Positions 6,425-11,566 of a stretch of 11,566 nucleotides of DNA are shown here, one piece after another (within the stretch, counting starts at the first letter, position 1; every line of letters begins with the position of its first letter). The stretch comes from Bacteroidota bacterium (GTDB taxonomy: Bacteria; Bacteroidota; Bacteroidia; Chitinophagales; Chitinophagaceae), in assembly GCA_023433265.1 (NCBI GenBank), contig JAEZDR010000156.1:1-11566 (forward strand). The letters are read 5' to 3'. Made by a program: the position numbers and the translations under genes. The notes beneath the pieces were generated by a model that had not been told where the DNA came from, did not search any database, and saw nothing but the letters and a program-made list of their open reading frames with translations.

Positions 6425-6964
6425 TTAGTCTTCTACTTTTAACTTCGGTGCCTTTTTATCATCCACCTTTAGCTTTCCTTTAGGACCTTTCAGTTTTCCT
6501 TCAGTCTCATCCGCCTTCAGTTTAACACCGTCTTCCTTTATCTTGATTTTCCCCTCGTCAAGCTTTACCTTTTTATCACCGTCTTTTATTTTGATCTCGC
6601 CATCAGGCTCCACTTTTACCCTGGTTGTATCCCAGCCCCAGGTGCCGCCATCATTTACAAGGTAACCGTTAACGATTATCCGGCCCCTTCCGTAAACCGT
6701 ATCACCCGTAAGTTCGTTTACGTAAAAGTTCACAGGCTTTTTGTCTTTCAGGTTGTAAGCCTTTCTTTCCCTGTTGTTGTAAAAAAGTTCTATCGAATCT
6801 CCTGTTTGTAGGTCTCTGTAAACCACATTAGCCGGAACTGTATCGGATGTGCTTGCCTGGTAGGCAAAGGTTTTATCTGCGTTTATATATCCCTGGCTCG
6901 AACCATAAAAGGCTATTCCAATCACCGCGAACAAAGGGAGCAAACCTGCTATCGTCTTCTTCAT
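6425..6964 (-). CDS. Secreted hypothetical protein with a Lys/Asp repeat tail
   Basis: The 179-residue protein has an N-terminal hydrophobic signal sequence (about 4-22), a small globular part (about 30-113, containing GDSIELFYNNRERKAYNLK and TVYGRGRIIVNGYLV) and a striking tail at 114-179. The tail alternates Lys with Val, Ile or Leu between Asp/Glu/Gly turns (VKVEPDG, IKIKDGD, VKLDEG, IKIKEDG, VKLKADE, KLKGPKG, KLKVDD, KLKVED). Such a tail could form stacked beta strands or an extended polyelectrolyte. The frame also has a GTG at 6973, but the ATG at 6964 is chosen because AGGTGA lies 5 nt upstream and the GTG falls inside that site. No family is recognised; a periplasmic or surface location is inferred from the signal sequence. 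Confidence 0.65.
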   Translation of the reverse strand: MKKTIAGLLPLFAVIGIAFYGSSQGYINADKTFAYQASTSDTVPANVVYRDLQTGDSIELFYNNRERKAYNLKDKKPVNFYVNELTGDTVYGRGRIIVNGYLVNDGGTWGWDTTRVKVEPDGEIKIKDGDKKVKLDEGKIKIKEDGVKLKADETEGKLKGPKGKLKVDDKKAPKLKVED

Positions 6965-6969
6965 ACTCT

Positions 6970-6975
6970 TCACCT
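6970..6975 (-). promoter_or_regulatory. Ribosome binding site deciding the start at 6964
   Basis: AGGTGA on the minus strand precedes ATG(6964) by 5 nt. The candidate GTG start at 6973 overlaps this site, so the site argues for initiation at 6964. Confidence 0.55.
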
Positions 6976-7032
6976 TTTGTCAATCTAAGGCAAGCACTGT
7001 TCCAAATACATTCCGGAGGCTTTAACAACCGC

Positions 7033-7323
7033 TTATTTTGAGTTTTTTAGCGATTCATCCTGCTCATGCAAGCCTTGTCCTTCCTGCTTTTCAGGCTTTT
7101 TTTCGTTCGTATTGTTGTTTTCCTCCCGTGGCCTGTCTCTCTCGTTTTTGTCATCTTCATTAAAATATGCCTGTTGAGTGGCACCGGCTGCTCTTTCGTC
7201 TGTAGGCATTCTTCTATCCATATCGTTATCGCCACTGCTACGGGCCATCTGTTCCTGGTCGTAGTTGCCGTCTTTCGTTGATGTTTGCGAGCTATACAGG
7301 TCGCGTTTTTTATCTTCTGCCAT
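7033..7323 (-). CDS. Hydrophilic, probably disordered protein, 96 residues
   Basis: The product is 96 residues from the ATG at 7323 and is composed almost wholly of polar and charged residues (Asp, Glu, Lys, Arg, Asn, Gln), for example GDNDMDRRMPTDERAAGATQ and REENNNTNEKKPEKQEGQG. No signal peptide or membrane segment follows the chosen start. The frame extends upstream to 7377, but that extension (including CLNHLLPKKC) is unlike the rest, and ATG 7323 with its A-rich leader fits better. The composition recalls hydrophilin or late-embryogenesis-like proteins that protect against drying or stress, but this is a compositional analogy, not homology. It is 68 bp upstream of the Lys/Asp-tail gene on the same strand and might be co-transcribed. 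Confidence 0.65.
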   Translation of the reverse strand: MAEDKKRDLYSSQTSTKDGNYDQEQMARSSGDNDMDRRMPTDERAAGATQQAYFNEDDKNERDRPREENNNTNEKKPEKQEGQGLHEQDESLKNSK

Positions 7324-7393
7324 AATGCATTTTTTTGGCAACAAGTGGTTCAAACAGCCTGCCACCGCAGCCTGCAACAGTTGGCGCTATGCT

Positions 7394-7428
7394 AAAAAAA
7401 ATTGTTGGCCAGTGATTGGCCAACAATT
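7394..7428 (-). terminator. Hairpin terminator after the PLP-dependent enzyme gene
   Basis: A perfect 11-bp stem (7400-7410 with 7418-7428) with a 7-nt loop is followed on the minus strand by seven Ts (complement of 7394-7400). It lies 36 bp after the stop of the gene at 7465 and is the clearest intrinsic terminator in the window. Confidence 0.85.
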
Positions 7429-7464
7429 AAACACAAAAACAAACAATTGATAAAACAATATACC

Positions 7465-8739
7465 TTATGCAAATTCTTCTTTAGGCATCGGAACATGCTT
7501 GAAGGCATTATCAATATCCCAGATAATGTCCTTATAATATTCAATACCTACACTCAGGCGAATCATTTTCTCTGATATACCCAAGGCATGTTTTTCCTCG
7601 TCCGGAACATCAGCATGCGTCATCGAGAAGGGGTGTTCTGCAAGACATTCTGTTCCCCCCAGGCTCACAGCAAGCTTAATATGTTTTAGATGGTTCAGGA
7701 AGGTGAAAGCTTCTTTCTCGCCGCCGACGATATCAAAGCTCAACATGGCGCCATATCCAAGGCATTGTTTGTACAGCACGTTTGCCTGGTCAGGATTATT
7801 CTCGTGCGTAAAGCCCAGGTAATACACTTTTTCCACTTTCGGATGCTCCTTCAGGTGATTCGCAATAATGTGTGCGTTGCGGCTGGCTTCCTCCATCCTT
7901 ATTTTCAAGGTTTCAAGACTGCGCATCAATAACCAGCAAGTGTGTGGATCTATAATGGGTCCATAGAAAGTACGACTACGTTTAATTTCTCCAATGAGTT
8001 CTTTTGTACTCACTACCGCACCGGCTATCAGGTCGCTATGGCCACCGATATATTTCGTTGCTGAGTAAACTACTATGTCAGCTCCGTGTTGCAACGGGTG
8101 CTGCCATATAGGTCCCATGTAAGTATTGTCCACCGCAAGCAATACTTGCTGATGCTTATCAGAGTAGAGCTTAGCAACCTCAGCACACATCTGTATGTCA
8201 ATAAGGTCGTTTGTAGGGTTGGCCGGTGTTTCTATGAAGATCATCTTAAGCTTCTCAGCCAGGTTGTTGTTTTCAACAATGTCAATGATGTCTTCTATGC
8301 CACTCCCGGCATTAAAAGGGTATGCTTTGATGTTGAAGTTTTCCAACACCTGTGTTACAAAAGCGTGCGTTCCGCCATAAAGCGGATTGCTATACAGGAT
8401 TACATCGCCGGGCTTAAGAAAAGTTAGCATGGTGGTGGAAATAGCACTCATTCCACTTGAAAATACCGCCGCTGCTTCTCCCTTATCCCACAAGCGAAGC
8501 CTTTCTTCCAGTATTTCCATATCCGGGTTGTTCAGCCTGCTGTAGATTAATCCCATAGGCTTTTGGCAGTCGGGATCTTTCCCATAAGCCATAGCAAAAT
8601 AGTCTTTACCGTCTTCAGCTTTTTTAAATACAAAAGTGGATGTATGGAACACGGGGCACTTTACTGCACCCTCGCTCAACTCGGGCTTATAACCATATCC
8701 CATCATTTCGGTTTCCGGAGAAAAGGGATGCTTTTTCAT
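7465..8739 (-). CDS. Cys/Met-metabolism PLP-dependent enzyme (cystathionine gamma-synthase/methionine gamma-lyase family)
   Basis: The 424-residue protein is a full-length fold-type I PLP enzyme of the trans-sulfuration family. The motifs are in place: YSR at 66-68 (phosphate binding from the neighbouring subunit), SSGM at 94-97, Tyr121 stacking on the cofactor in NPLYGG, Asp204 in AVDNTY (pyridine nitrogen), SATKYIGGHSD with Schiff-base Lys229, and Arg394 in MIRLSVG binding the substrate carboxylate. The position of the catalytic Cys of classical methionine gamma-lyase (Cys116 in the Pseudomonas enzyme) is Gly123 here. Cystathionine gamma-synthase, cystathionine gamma-lyase or an atypical lyase is therefore as likely as methionine gamma-lyase. 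SLGGTECLAEHPFSMTH (359-375) is the usual C-terminal-domain signature. It is monocistronic; no other sulfur gene lies nearby. Confidence 0.9.
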   Translation of the reverse strand: MKKHPFSPETEMMGYGYKPELSEGAVKCPVFHTSTFVFKKAEDGKDYFAMAYGKDPDCQKPMGLIYSRLNNPDMEILEERLRLWDKGEAAAVFSSGMSAISTTMLTFLKPGDVILYSNPLYGGTHAFVTQVLENFNIKAYPFNAGSGIEDIIDIVENNNLAEKLKMIFIETPANPTNDLIDIQMCAEVAKLYSDKHQQVLLAVDNTYMGPIWQHPLQHGADIVVYSATKYIGGHSDLIAGAVVSTKELIGEIKRSRTFYGPIIDPHTCWLLMRSLETLKIRMEEASRNAHIIANHLKEHPKVEKVYYLGFTHENNPDQANVLYKQCLGYGAMLSFDIVGGEKEAFTFLNHLKHIKLAVSLGGTECLAEHPFSMTHADVPDEEKHALGISEKMIRLSVGIEYYKDIIWDIDNAFKHVPMPKEEFA

Positions 8740-8778
8740 GAATCGTAATTTTAGCTAAGTTGAGTGTAAACCGTTCAG

Positions 8779-8808
8779 AAGCCAATGATAAAAGTCATTA
8801 GAAGGCTT
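8779..8808. promoter_or_regulatory. Interrupted inverted repeat in the leader of the PLP-enzyme gene
   Basis: AAGCC-AATGA (8779-8788) pairs with TCATT (8795-8799) and GGCTT (8804-8808), interrupted by a 4-nt AGAA bulge on one side only. The structure is 40-69 bp upstream of the ATG at 8739. It may be an mRNA hairpin or a regulator site. It does not match a SAM riboswitch consensus that I recognise. Confidence 0.35.
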
Positions 8809-8940
8809 GAATTATAATAGTTATTTCTTCTGCCAGGCTTGTTTCGCAGCGTCTCGGGTGCAACAGCGGATGGTTTGCCGGCCAATTCTTTGGACAACAG
8901 CGTCTCACATCTAAAGGCCTACTATCTGAAAAAGATACAC

Positions 8941-8948
8941 TAGCTTTG
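8941..8948 (+). promoter_or_regulatory. -7 promoter element of the lipoprotein gene
   Basis: TAGCTTTG matches the Bacteroidota -7 consensus TAnnTTTG exactly and ends 15 bp before the ATG at 8964. No TTTG is found at the expected -33 distance, so only half the promoter is supported. Confidence 0.5.
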
Positions 8949-8963
8949 TAGCAAACTGCGTAT

Positions 8964-9377
8964 ATGTTTGCTGCAATCAAAAATCTAACTGTCCTGCTTT
9001 TCTGCCTCATGTTGCTTTCTGCCTGCAAAAGACCTGAATACCATACCTTGAAAGGCACTATACAGCTTTGGGATTGGCGGGTGGCATTCCTGAACGACAA
9101 GGGAGTAGATAAAACCACCCTGTTTCAAGGTTACAGCTTTCGATTTGCCTGGACGAAAGAAGTGGTAGCAAACAAAGTCACAAATTTTTCTACAGGGTCA
9201 TGGAACCTGCAGGGAGCGGGCGAAAATCAGTTGGTCATAGATTTCCCCGCGAGTCCATTTAACCAGCTCAACAACCTTTGGACTGCAATAGAAGTATCGC
9301 ACCCCGAAATAAAATTTATGGGTCCGGCAGACAGTACAGGTGCTGCCAGTATGTTGATATTACAAAAAGCTTCCTAG
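8964..9377 (+). CDS. Small lipoprotein of unknown function
   Basis: The 137-residue protein has a lipoprotein signal: hydrophobic LTVLLFCLMLLSAC with lipobox LSAC and the lipidated Cys at residue 21. The following residues KRPEY carry no acidic run. The mature part (about 116 residues) contains several beta-like stretches (TLKGTIQLWDWRVAFL, GYSFRFAW, NQLVIDF, LWTAIEVSHPEIKF), suggesting a small beta-rich domain. No family is recognised. Its start at 8964 fits the signal peptide and follows an exact -7 promoter element. It faces the minus-strand small membrane protein across a 107-bp gap and seems to be a single-gene unit. Confidence 0.75.
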   Translation: MFAAIKNLTVLLFCLMLLSACKRPEYHTLKGTIQLWDWRVAFLNDKGVDKTTLFQGYSFRFAWTKEVVANKVTNFSTGSWNLQGAGENQLVIDFPASPFNQLNNLWTAIEVSHPEIKFMGPADSTGAASMLILQKAS

Positions 9378-9484
9378 CGGTATTAAGAAGTGGTGCCAGT
9401 AGTGATAGTCGTGTAGTCCAGTTATATTTTAGCGTCATGAAGTTTGTCTCTTTGTCCTTATTAACGAATAAGTAGCAAAAAATG

Positions 9485-9673
9485 TCACGATGAAGGCTGA
9501 GATAAAAAGGAGTAAAAAACTGTTACCGCTTGTTCTTTGTAAACTGTACCTGTAGCTTCATTGAAATGTCTTCCGTTTTCGTAAGTTAAGCTGTTCCGAT
9601 AGAAGAAAGCGTCGCCAATAAAGTAGGTTAAGGCGATTAGTACTAAAACTATTATGGTTTTAAGAAGTTTCAT
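9485..9673 (-). CDS. Small single-span membrane protein, 62 residues
   Basis: From the ATG at 9673 the protein has 62 residues. A Lys-flanked hydrophobic segment (KLLKTIIVLVLIALTYFIGD, about 5-22) serves as an uncleaved anchor or signal. A short polar part follows with YENGRHFNEATGTVYKEQAV, which reads like a conserved exported tail. The frame continues upstream to 9724, but that stretch (SINASTSPMLRRCTQQ) is not signal-like and MKLLK is the natural start. The family is not recognised. It lies 120 bp downstream of the alpha/beta hydrolase gene on the same strand and could share its transcript. Confidence 0.6.
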   Translation of the reverse strand: MKLLKTIIVLVLIALTYFIGDAFFYRNSLTYENGRHFNEATGTVYKEQAVTVFYSFLSQPSS

Positions 9674-9793
9674 CTGTTGCGTACAACGTCGAAGCATTGG
9701 CGATGTGGAGGCATTTATTGACATCCGGCCCTGAATAAAGGTATATAGCTAAAATTGAAAAACTTTAGTTTAGCCAATGTTCGTCAGCCCACA

Positions 9794-10705
9794 TTATCTC
9801 AGTTCCCTTAAATATTTGCCTACAATATCATACAACTCTTTGTTGTGCTCTAAATATAAAGCATGACCACCGGCTATATAATGCACTTTCTTGTTGGGAA
9901 ACAGTAGTAGTGTTGGGTGGTCAATTCCTATAGTGAAGTCTCTTGTGCCGCTTATAATCAACACAGGCGCTTTTATGTTTGCAGTTTTGGGGCTGTGGCT
10001 TTCCATATATTCCGGGTATCGGAATACGTTGCTGCCCATTTCCCAATTAAGGCCCGGCCTCGATATAATTGCAGAATCAAGAAGGTAGTTTTCCTGTTTG
10101 TCGAACATCAACTGCCAGGTTTTCCTGTTTTGTCCAAGATGCCAGAACGCATTGAAGAAGCGGTTTAGTATAGGCTCCTTTTGATTTAGCAGGTATTCAA
10201 TCTCATTTTGTTTTAGGTTGGGCAATATCTCAATAGTTTTGTTGATGCCGCTTCTTGCGCTGGCGTTTAGATCAACCGTGCAATTCAGATAAACCATTCC
10301 TTTTACTGCTCCTGGGTACATGGTAGCGTATTCGGTGGCTAATATGCCTCCAAACGAATGAGGCATCAACACCCACTGTTTTATTTTCAAAGCTTGCCTT
10401 ACTTCTTCAAAGTCCCTGGCAATTCTTTGTAAAGAATAATCCTTGTTCTTTGGGCTGGATGATCTCCCGCATCCACGCTGATCGAGGTAGATCATTTCTA
10501 CATCTTTCTCAAAAACATTGCCTCCTTCGTATTCAAAGTAGATGGAGTTAGAACCCGGTCCGCCATGTATAAATAAAACGGGAACACCCTTGCCCGAACG
10601 TTTTACAAACAGTTTTACGCTGTCGGAGGTAGTCACAAATAAAGAATCCTGAGCAAAAGCAGAAGCGGATATCAAAAACAGAATGAACAATAACAAATAA
10701 CGCAT
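9794..10705 (-). CDS. Secreted alpha/beta hydrolase, proline iminopeptidase-like (S33)
   Basis: The 303-residue protein starts with a signal peptide (about 1-19, cut after AFA before Gln). The mature part is an alpha/beta hydrolase with the oxyanion-hole motif HGGPG at 47-51, LDQRGCGRS at 74-82 (typical of proline iminopeptidases), nucleophile Ser117 in HSFGG, Asp256 in GTRDF and His281 in GGHALY. HGGPG plus DQRG places it near the S33 peptidases, but the elbow HSFGG replaces the usual GGSWG, so specificity may differ. The frame runs to 10747, but the ATG at 10705 is chosen because it begins the signal peptide and an exact promoter element lies at 10729-10736, inside the longer version. It probably acts in the periplasm on peptides or esters. 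Confidence 0.85.
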   Translation of the reverse strand: MRYLLLFILFLISASAFAQDSLFVTTSDSVKLFVKRSGKGVPVLFIHGGPGSNSIYFEYEGGNVFEKDVEMIYLDQRGCGRSSSPKNKDYSLQRIARDFEEVRQALKIKQWVLMPHSFGGILATEYATMYPGAVKGMVYLNCTVDLNASARSGINKTIEILPNLKQNEIEYLLNQKEPILNRFFNAFWHLGQNRKTWQLMFDKQENYLLDSAIISRPGLNWEMGSNVFRYPEYMESHSPKTANIKAPVLIISGTRDFTIGIDHPTLLLFPNKKVHYIAGGHALYLEHNKELYDIVGKYLRELR

Positions 10706-10728
10706 AAGGCTTATAGGTTGAAAAGCTG

Positions 10729-10736
10729 CAAATGTA
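10729..10736 (-). promoter_or_regulatory. -7 promoter element of the alpha/beta hydrolase gene
   Basis: TACATTTG on the minus strand matches TAnnTTTG exactly and ends 23 bp before the ATG at 10705. It supports that start over an upstream one at 10747. No clear -33 TTTG is seen. Confidence 0.5.
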
Positions 10737-10976
10737 AGGAAGTGCAAGTAGGCTTGGGGATGGGCTTGCTGTTGGGAGGCCCGGCACTGTTATGTATGCC
10801 GGCCATTTGGTAATAACACTAGCTTTCAAAGCACGCAATTGCGCAGGGAGGGCGTTTAGTCGCAGTAGGAACAGGATATACCCGGAATTACTGTGGTAGA
10901 AACAGATGGAAAGACTACCAGCGCGCATGGTAAAAGTGGAGGTCTTGAGGCCAAGAGAGATGAAAACAATTTATGA

Positions 10977-10994
10977 AGGCACAAGAGGCACAAG
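10977..10994. repeat. 9-bp tandem duplication
   Basis: AGGCACAAG occurs twice without a gap (10977-10985 and 10986-10994), followed by the related AAGCATACG. Confidence 0.6.
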
Positions 10995-11174
10995 AAGCAT
11001 ACGTGGGCCAGTGGTTCGACAATAATCTAATGGATGGTGACTTGGTCTCCACAAAGCAACCACAAATATTTGAGCGACGATAAATAGTTGCTCCAAACAG
11101 GATGGTGTAAGGAAGCAGCGGTTCATACCATGATTATCTGCCCACCATATAAAGATCAAGTACACTTAAACTAA

Positions 11175-11250
11175 AGATGATAGAAGGATCATACGAGGAT
11201 CACACGACGGTAATACGACATCCCTGAACATACACTTAACATACACCTTA
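11175..11250. repeat. Degenerate 11-bp tandem repeats
   Basis: Consecutive 11-bp units GGATCATACGA (11186-11196), GGATCACACGA (11197-11207) and CGGTAATACGA (11208-11218) are preceded by a weaker copy (11175-11185). After a 9-bp break come ACATACACTTA (11228-11238) and ACATACACCTTA (11239-11250). Confidence 0.6.
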
Positions 11251-11489
11251 GCATGTCTTAACTGTTTCTAAACCCTTTCTTCATGCAGGCAAATACACAT
11301 CACTACTGTATCGGTGGTAGGACGGCTACACCTGCACGTGATTTAGAAGCCAGGTTGAGGCTCCTCAGGGGCTGTATTATAGTAGGTATTCCGTTTCTCC
11401 GATGCTACCACTGTGAGCAAATAGCAACCGACCCGTGGAGGCCTGCCCATGCAGGCCACTATTGTTAATCAATGAGATGTGTGCAGAAA

Positions 11490-11566
11490 CTGGAAAAATC
11501 GGGAACAAACGGGAACAAAACTGAACAAACGGGAACAAAACGGAATAAAATGGAATAATCGGGAAC
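11490..11566. repeat. Degenerate 9-11 bp tandem repeats (CGGGAACAAA type), cut by window edge
   Basis: Eight units of 9-11 bp follow one another: CTGGAAAAAT, CGGGAACAAA, CGGGAACAAAA, CTGAACAAA, CGGGAACAAAA, CGGAATAAAA, TGGAATAAT and a partial CGGGAAC at the end. All reading frames through it meet stops, so it is not coding. The array probably continues past the window. Confidence 0.75.

Larger units (their letters stand above)
8740..8963. other. Divergent intergenic region
   Basis: This 224-bp region separates the minus-strand PLP enzyme from the plus-strand lipoprotein. It holds the interrupted inverted repeat at 8779-8808, a 9-bp direct repeat CAGCGTCTC at 8847-8855 and 8898-8906, and the promoter element at 8941-8948. 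No coding sequence is supported here. Confidence 0.5.
10748..11566. other. Gene-free region with hairpins and short-period repeats
   Basis: No ORF here has a convincing start, domain or composition. Structures seen: a bulged inverted repeat around 10778-10804 (GGCCCGGCA with TGCCGGCC), a 10-bp palindrome CGCAATTGCG at 10834-10843, a 7-bp hairpin at 11440-11457 (GGCCTGC, CCAT loop, GCAGGCC), a 9-bp direct repeat CATGCAGGC at 11282-11290 and 11448-11456, and three short-period repeat tracts listed separately. Much of 10860-11000 is purine-rich on the + strand. It may be decayed sequence or a long regulatory or structural spacer. Confidence 0.5.

Noticed and set aside
8740..8960. SAM or other known riboswitch before the PLP enzyme
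   Set aside because: I see no recognisable riboswitch core; only an interrupted hairpin is supported.
9457..9472. Short AT-rich hairpin CTTATT-AACG-AATAAG between the lipoprotein and small membrane protein genes
   Set aside because: A 6-bp AT-rich stem without a good T tract is too weak to call as a terminator.
10706..10747. Longer N-terminus of the alpha/beta hydrolase from 10747
   Set aside because: The signal peptide begins at the ATG at 10705, and an exact -7 promoter element lies inside the extension.
10794..10901. 35-codon plus-strand ORF (MYAGHLVITLAFKARNCAGR...) in the spacer
   Set aside because: Too short, overlaps a palindrome and hairpin arm, and resembles no family I can name.
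10548..10928. 126-residue minus-strand ORF overlapping the hydrolase start
   Set aside because: It is out of frame with the hydrolase over its coding part, and no domain or start signal is visible.
11283..11468. 61-residue plus-strand ORF in the right-hand gene-free region
   Set aside because: It spans a hairpin and direct repeats, has no leader signal and no recognised domain; it is probably a chance ORF.
11175..11566. CRISPR array or iteron origin in the repeat tracts
   Set aside because: Units are 9-12 bp and contiguous, without spacers of constant length, and no cas or replication-initiator gene is present.

Overview
The window looks like a chromosomal segment of a Bacteroidota bacterium, probably a relative of the Chitinophagaceae. 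This is inferred from several things: family content (a PafA-like phosphatase, an 871-residue BNR/VPS10-type propeller protein, YwqK/MORN-like secreted proteins), signal peptides cut before Gln, A-rich leaders mostly without Shine-Dalgarno sites, and two exact matches to the Bacteroidota -7 promoter element TAnnTTTG. There are no rRNA or tRNA genes, no recognisable mobile element and no CRISPR array.

Layout. 1-234 (+) is the C-terminal end of an alkaline phosphatase superfamily enzyme. Convergent with it, 237-1380 (-) holds a HipA-like kinase gene overlapping a DUF3037 gene by 32 bp; this conserved pair is the most interesting functional candidate. Next come an Hsp20 chaperone gene (1523-1975, -) with a clear GGAGG site and a strong hairpin terminator, and a secreted YwqK/MORN-like protein (2121-2798, -). 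The latter is divergent, with only 26 bp between starts, from the large secreted Asp-box propeller protein (2825-5440, +).

5448-7323 (-) is a run of small genes: a cupin-like protein, a 60-residue and a 54-residue hydrophilic protein (the latter easily missed), a secreted protein with a Lys/Asp repeat tail, and a 96-residue hydrophilic protein. A PLP-dependent trans-sulfuration enzyme follows (7465-8739, -). Then come a small lipoprotein (8964-9377, +), a 62-residue single-span membrane protein (9485-9673, -) and a secreted proline-iminopeptidase-like alpha/beta hydrolase (9794-10705, -).

The last 860 bp carry no convincing gene but contain three tracts of short-period (9-12 bp) degenerate direct repeats; one runs off the window edge.

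Most genes look like independent housekeeping, stress or envelope functions rather than one pathway. The hairpin terminators after the Hsp20, YwqK-like, 60-residue and PLP-enzyme genes suggest short transcription units. The kinase/DUF3037 pair and the 6342-to-5976 small-gene pair are the only arrangements that look clearly operonic.
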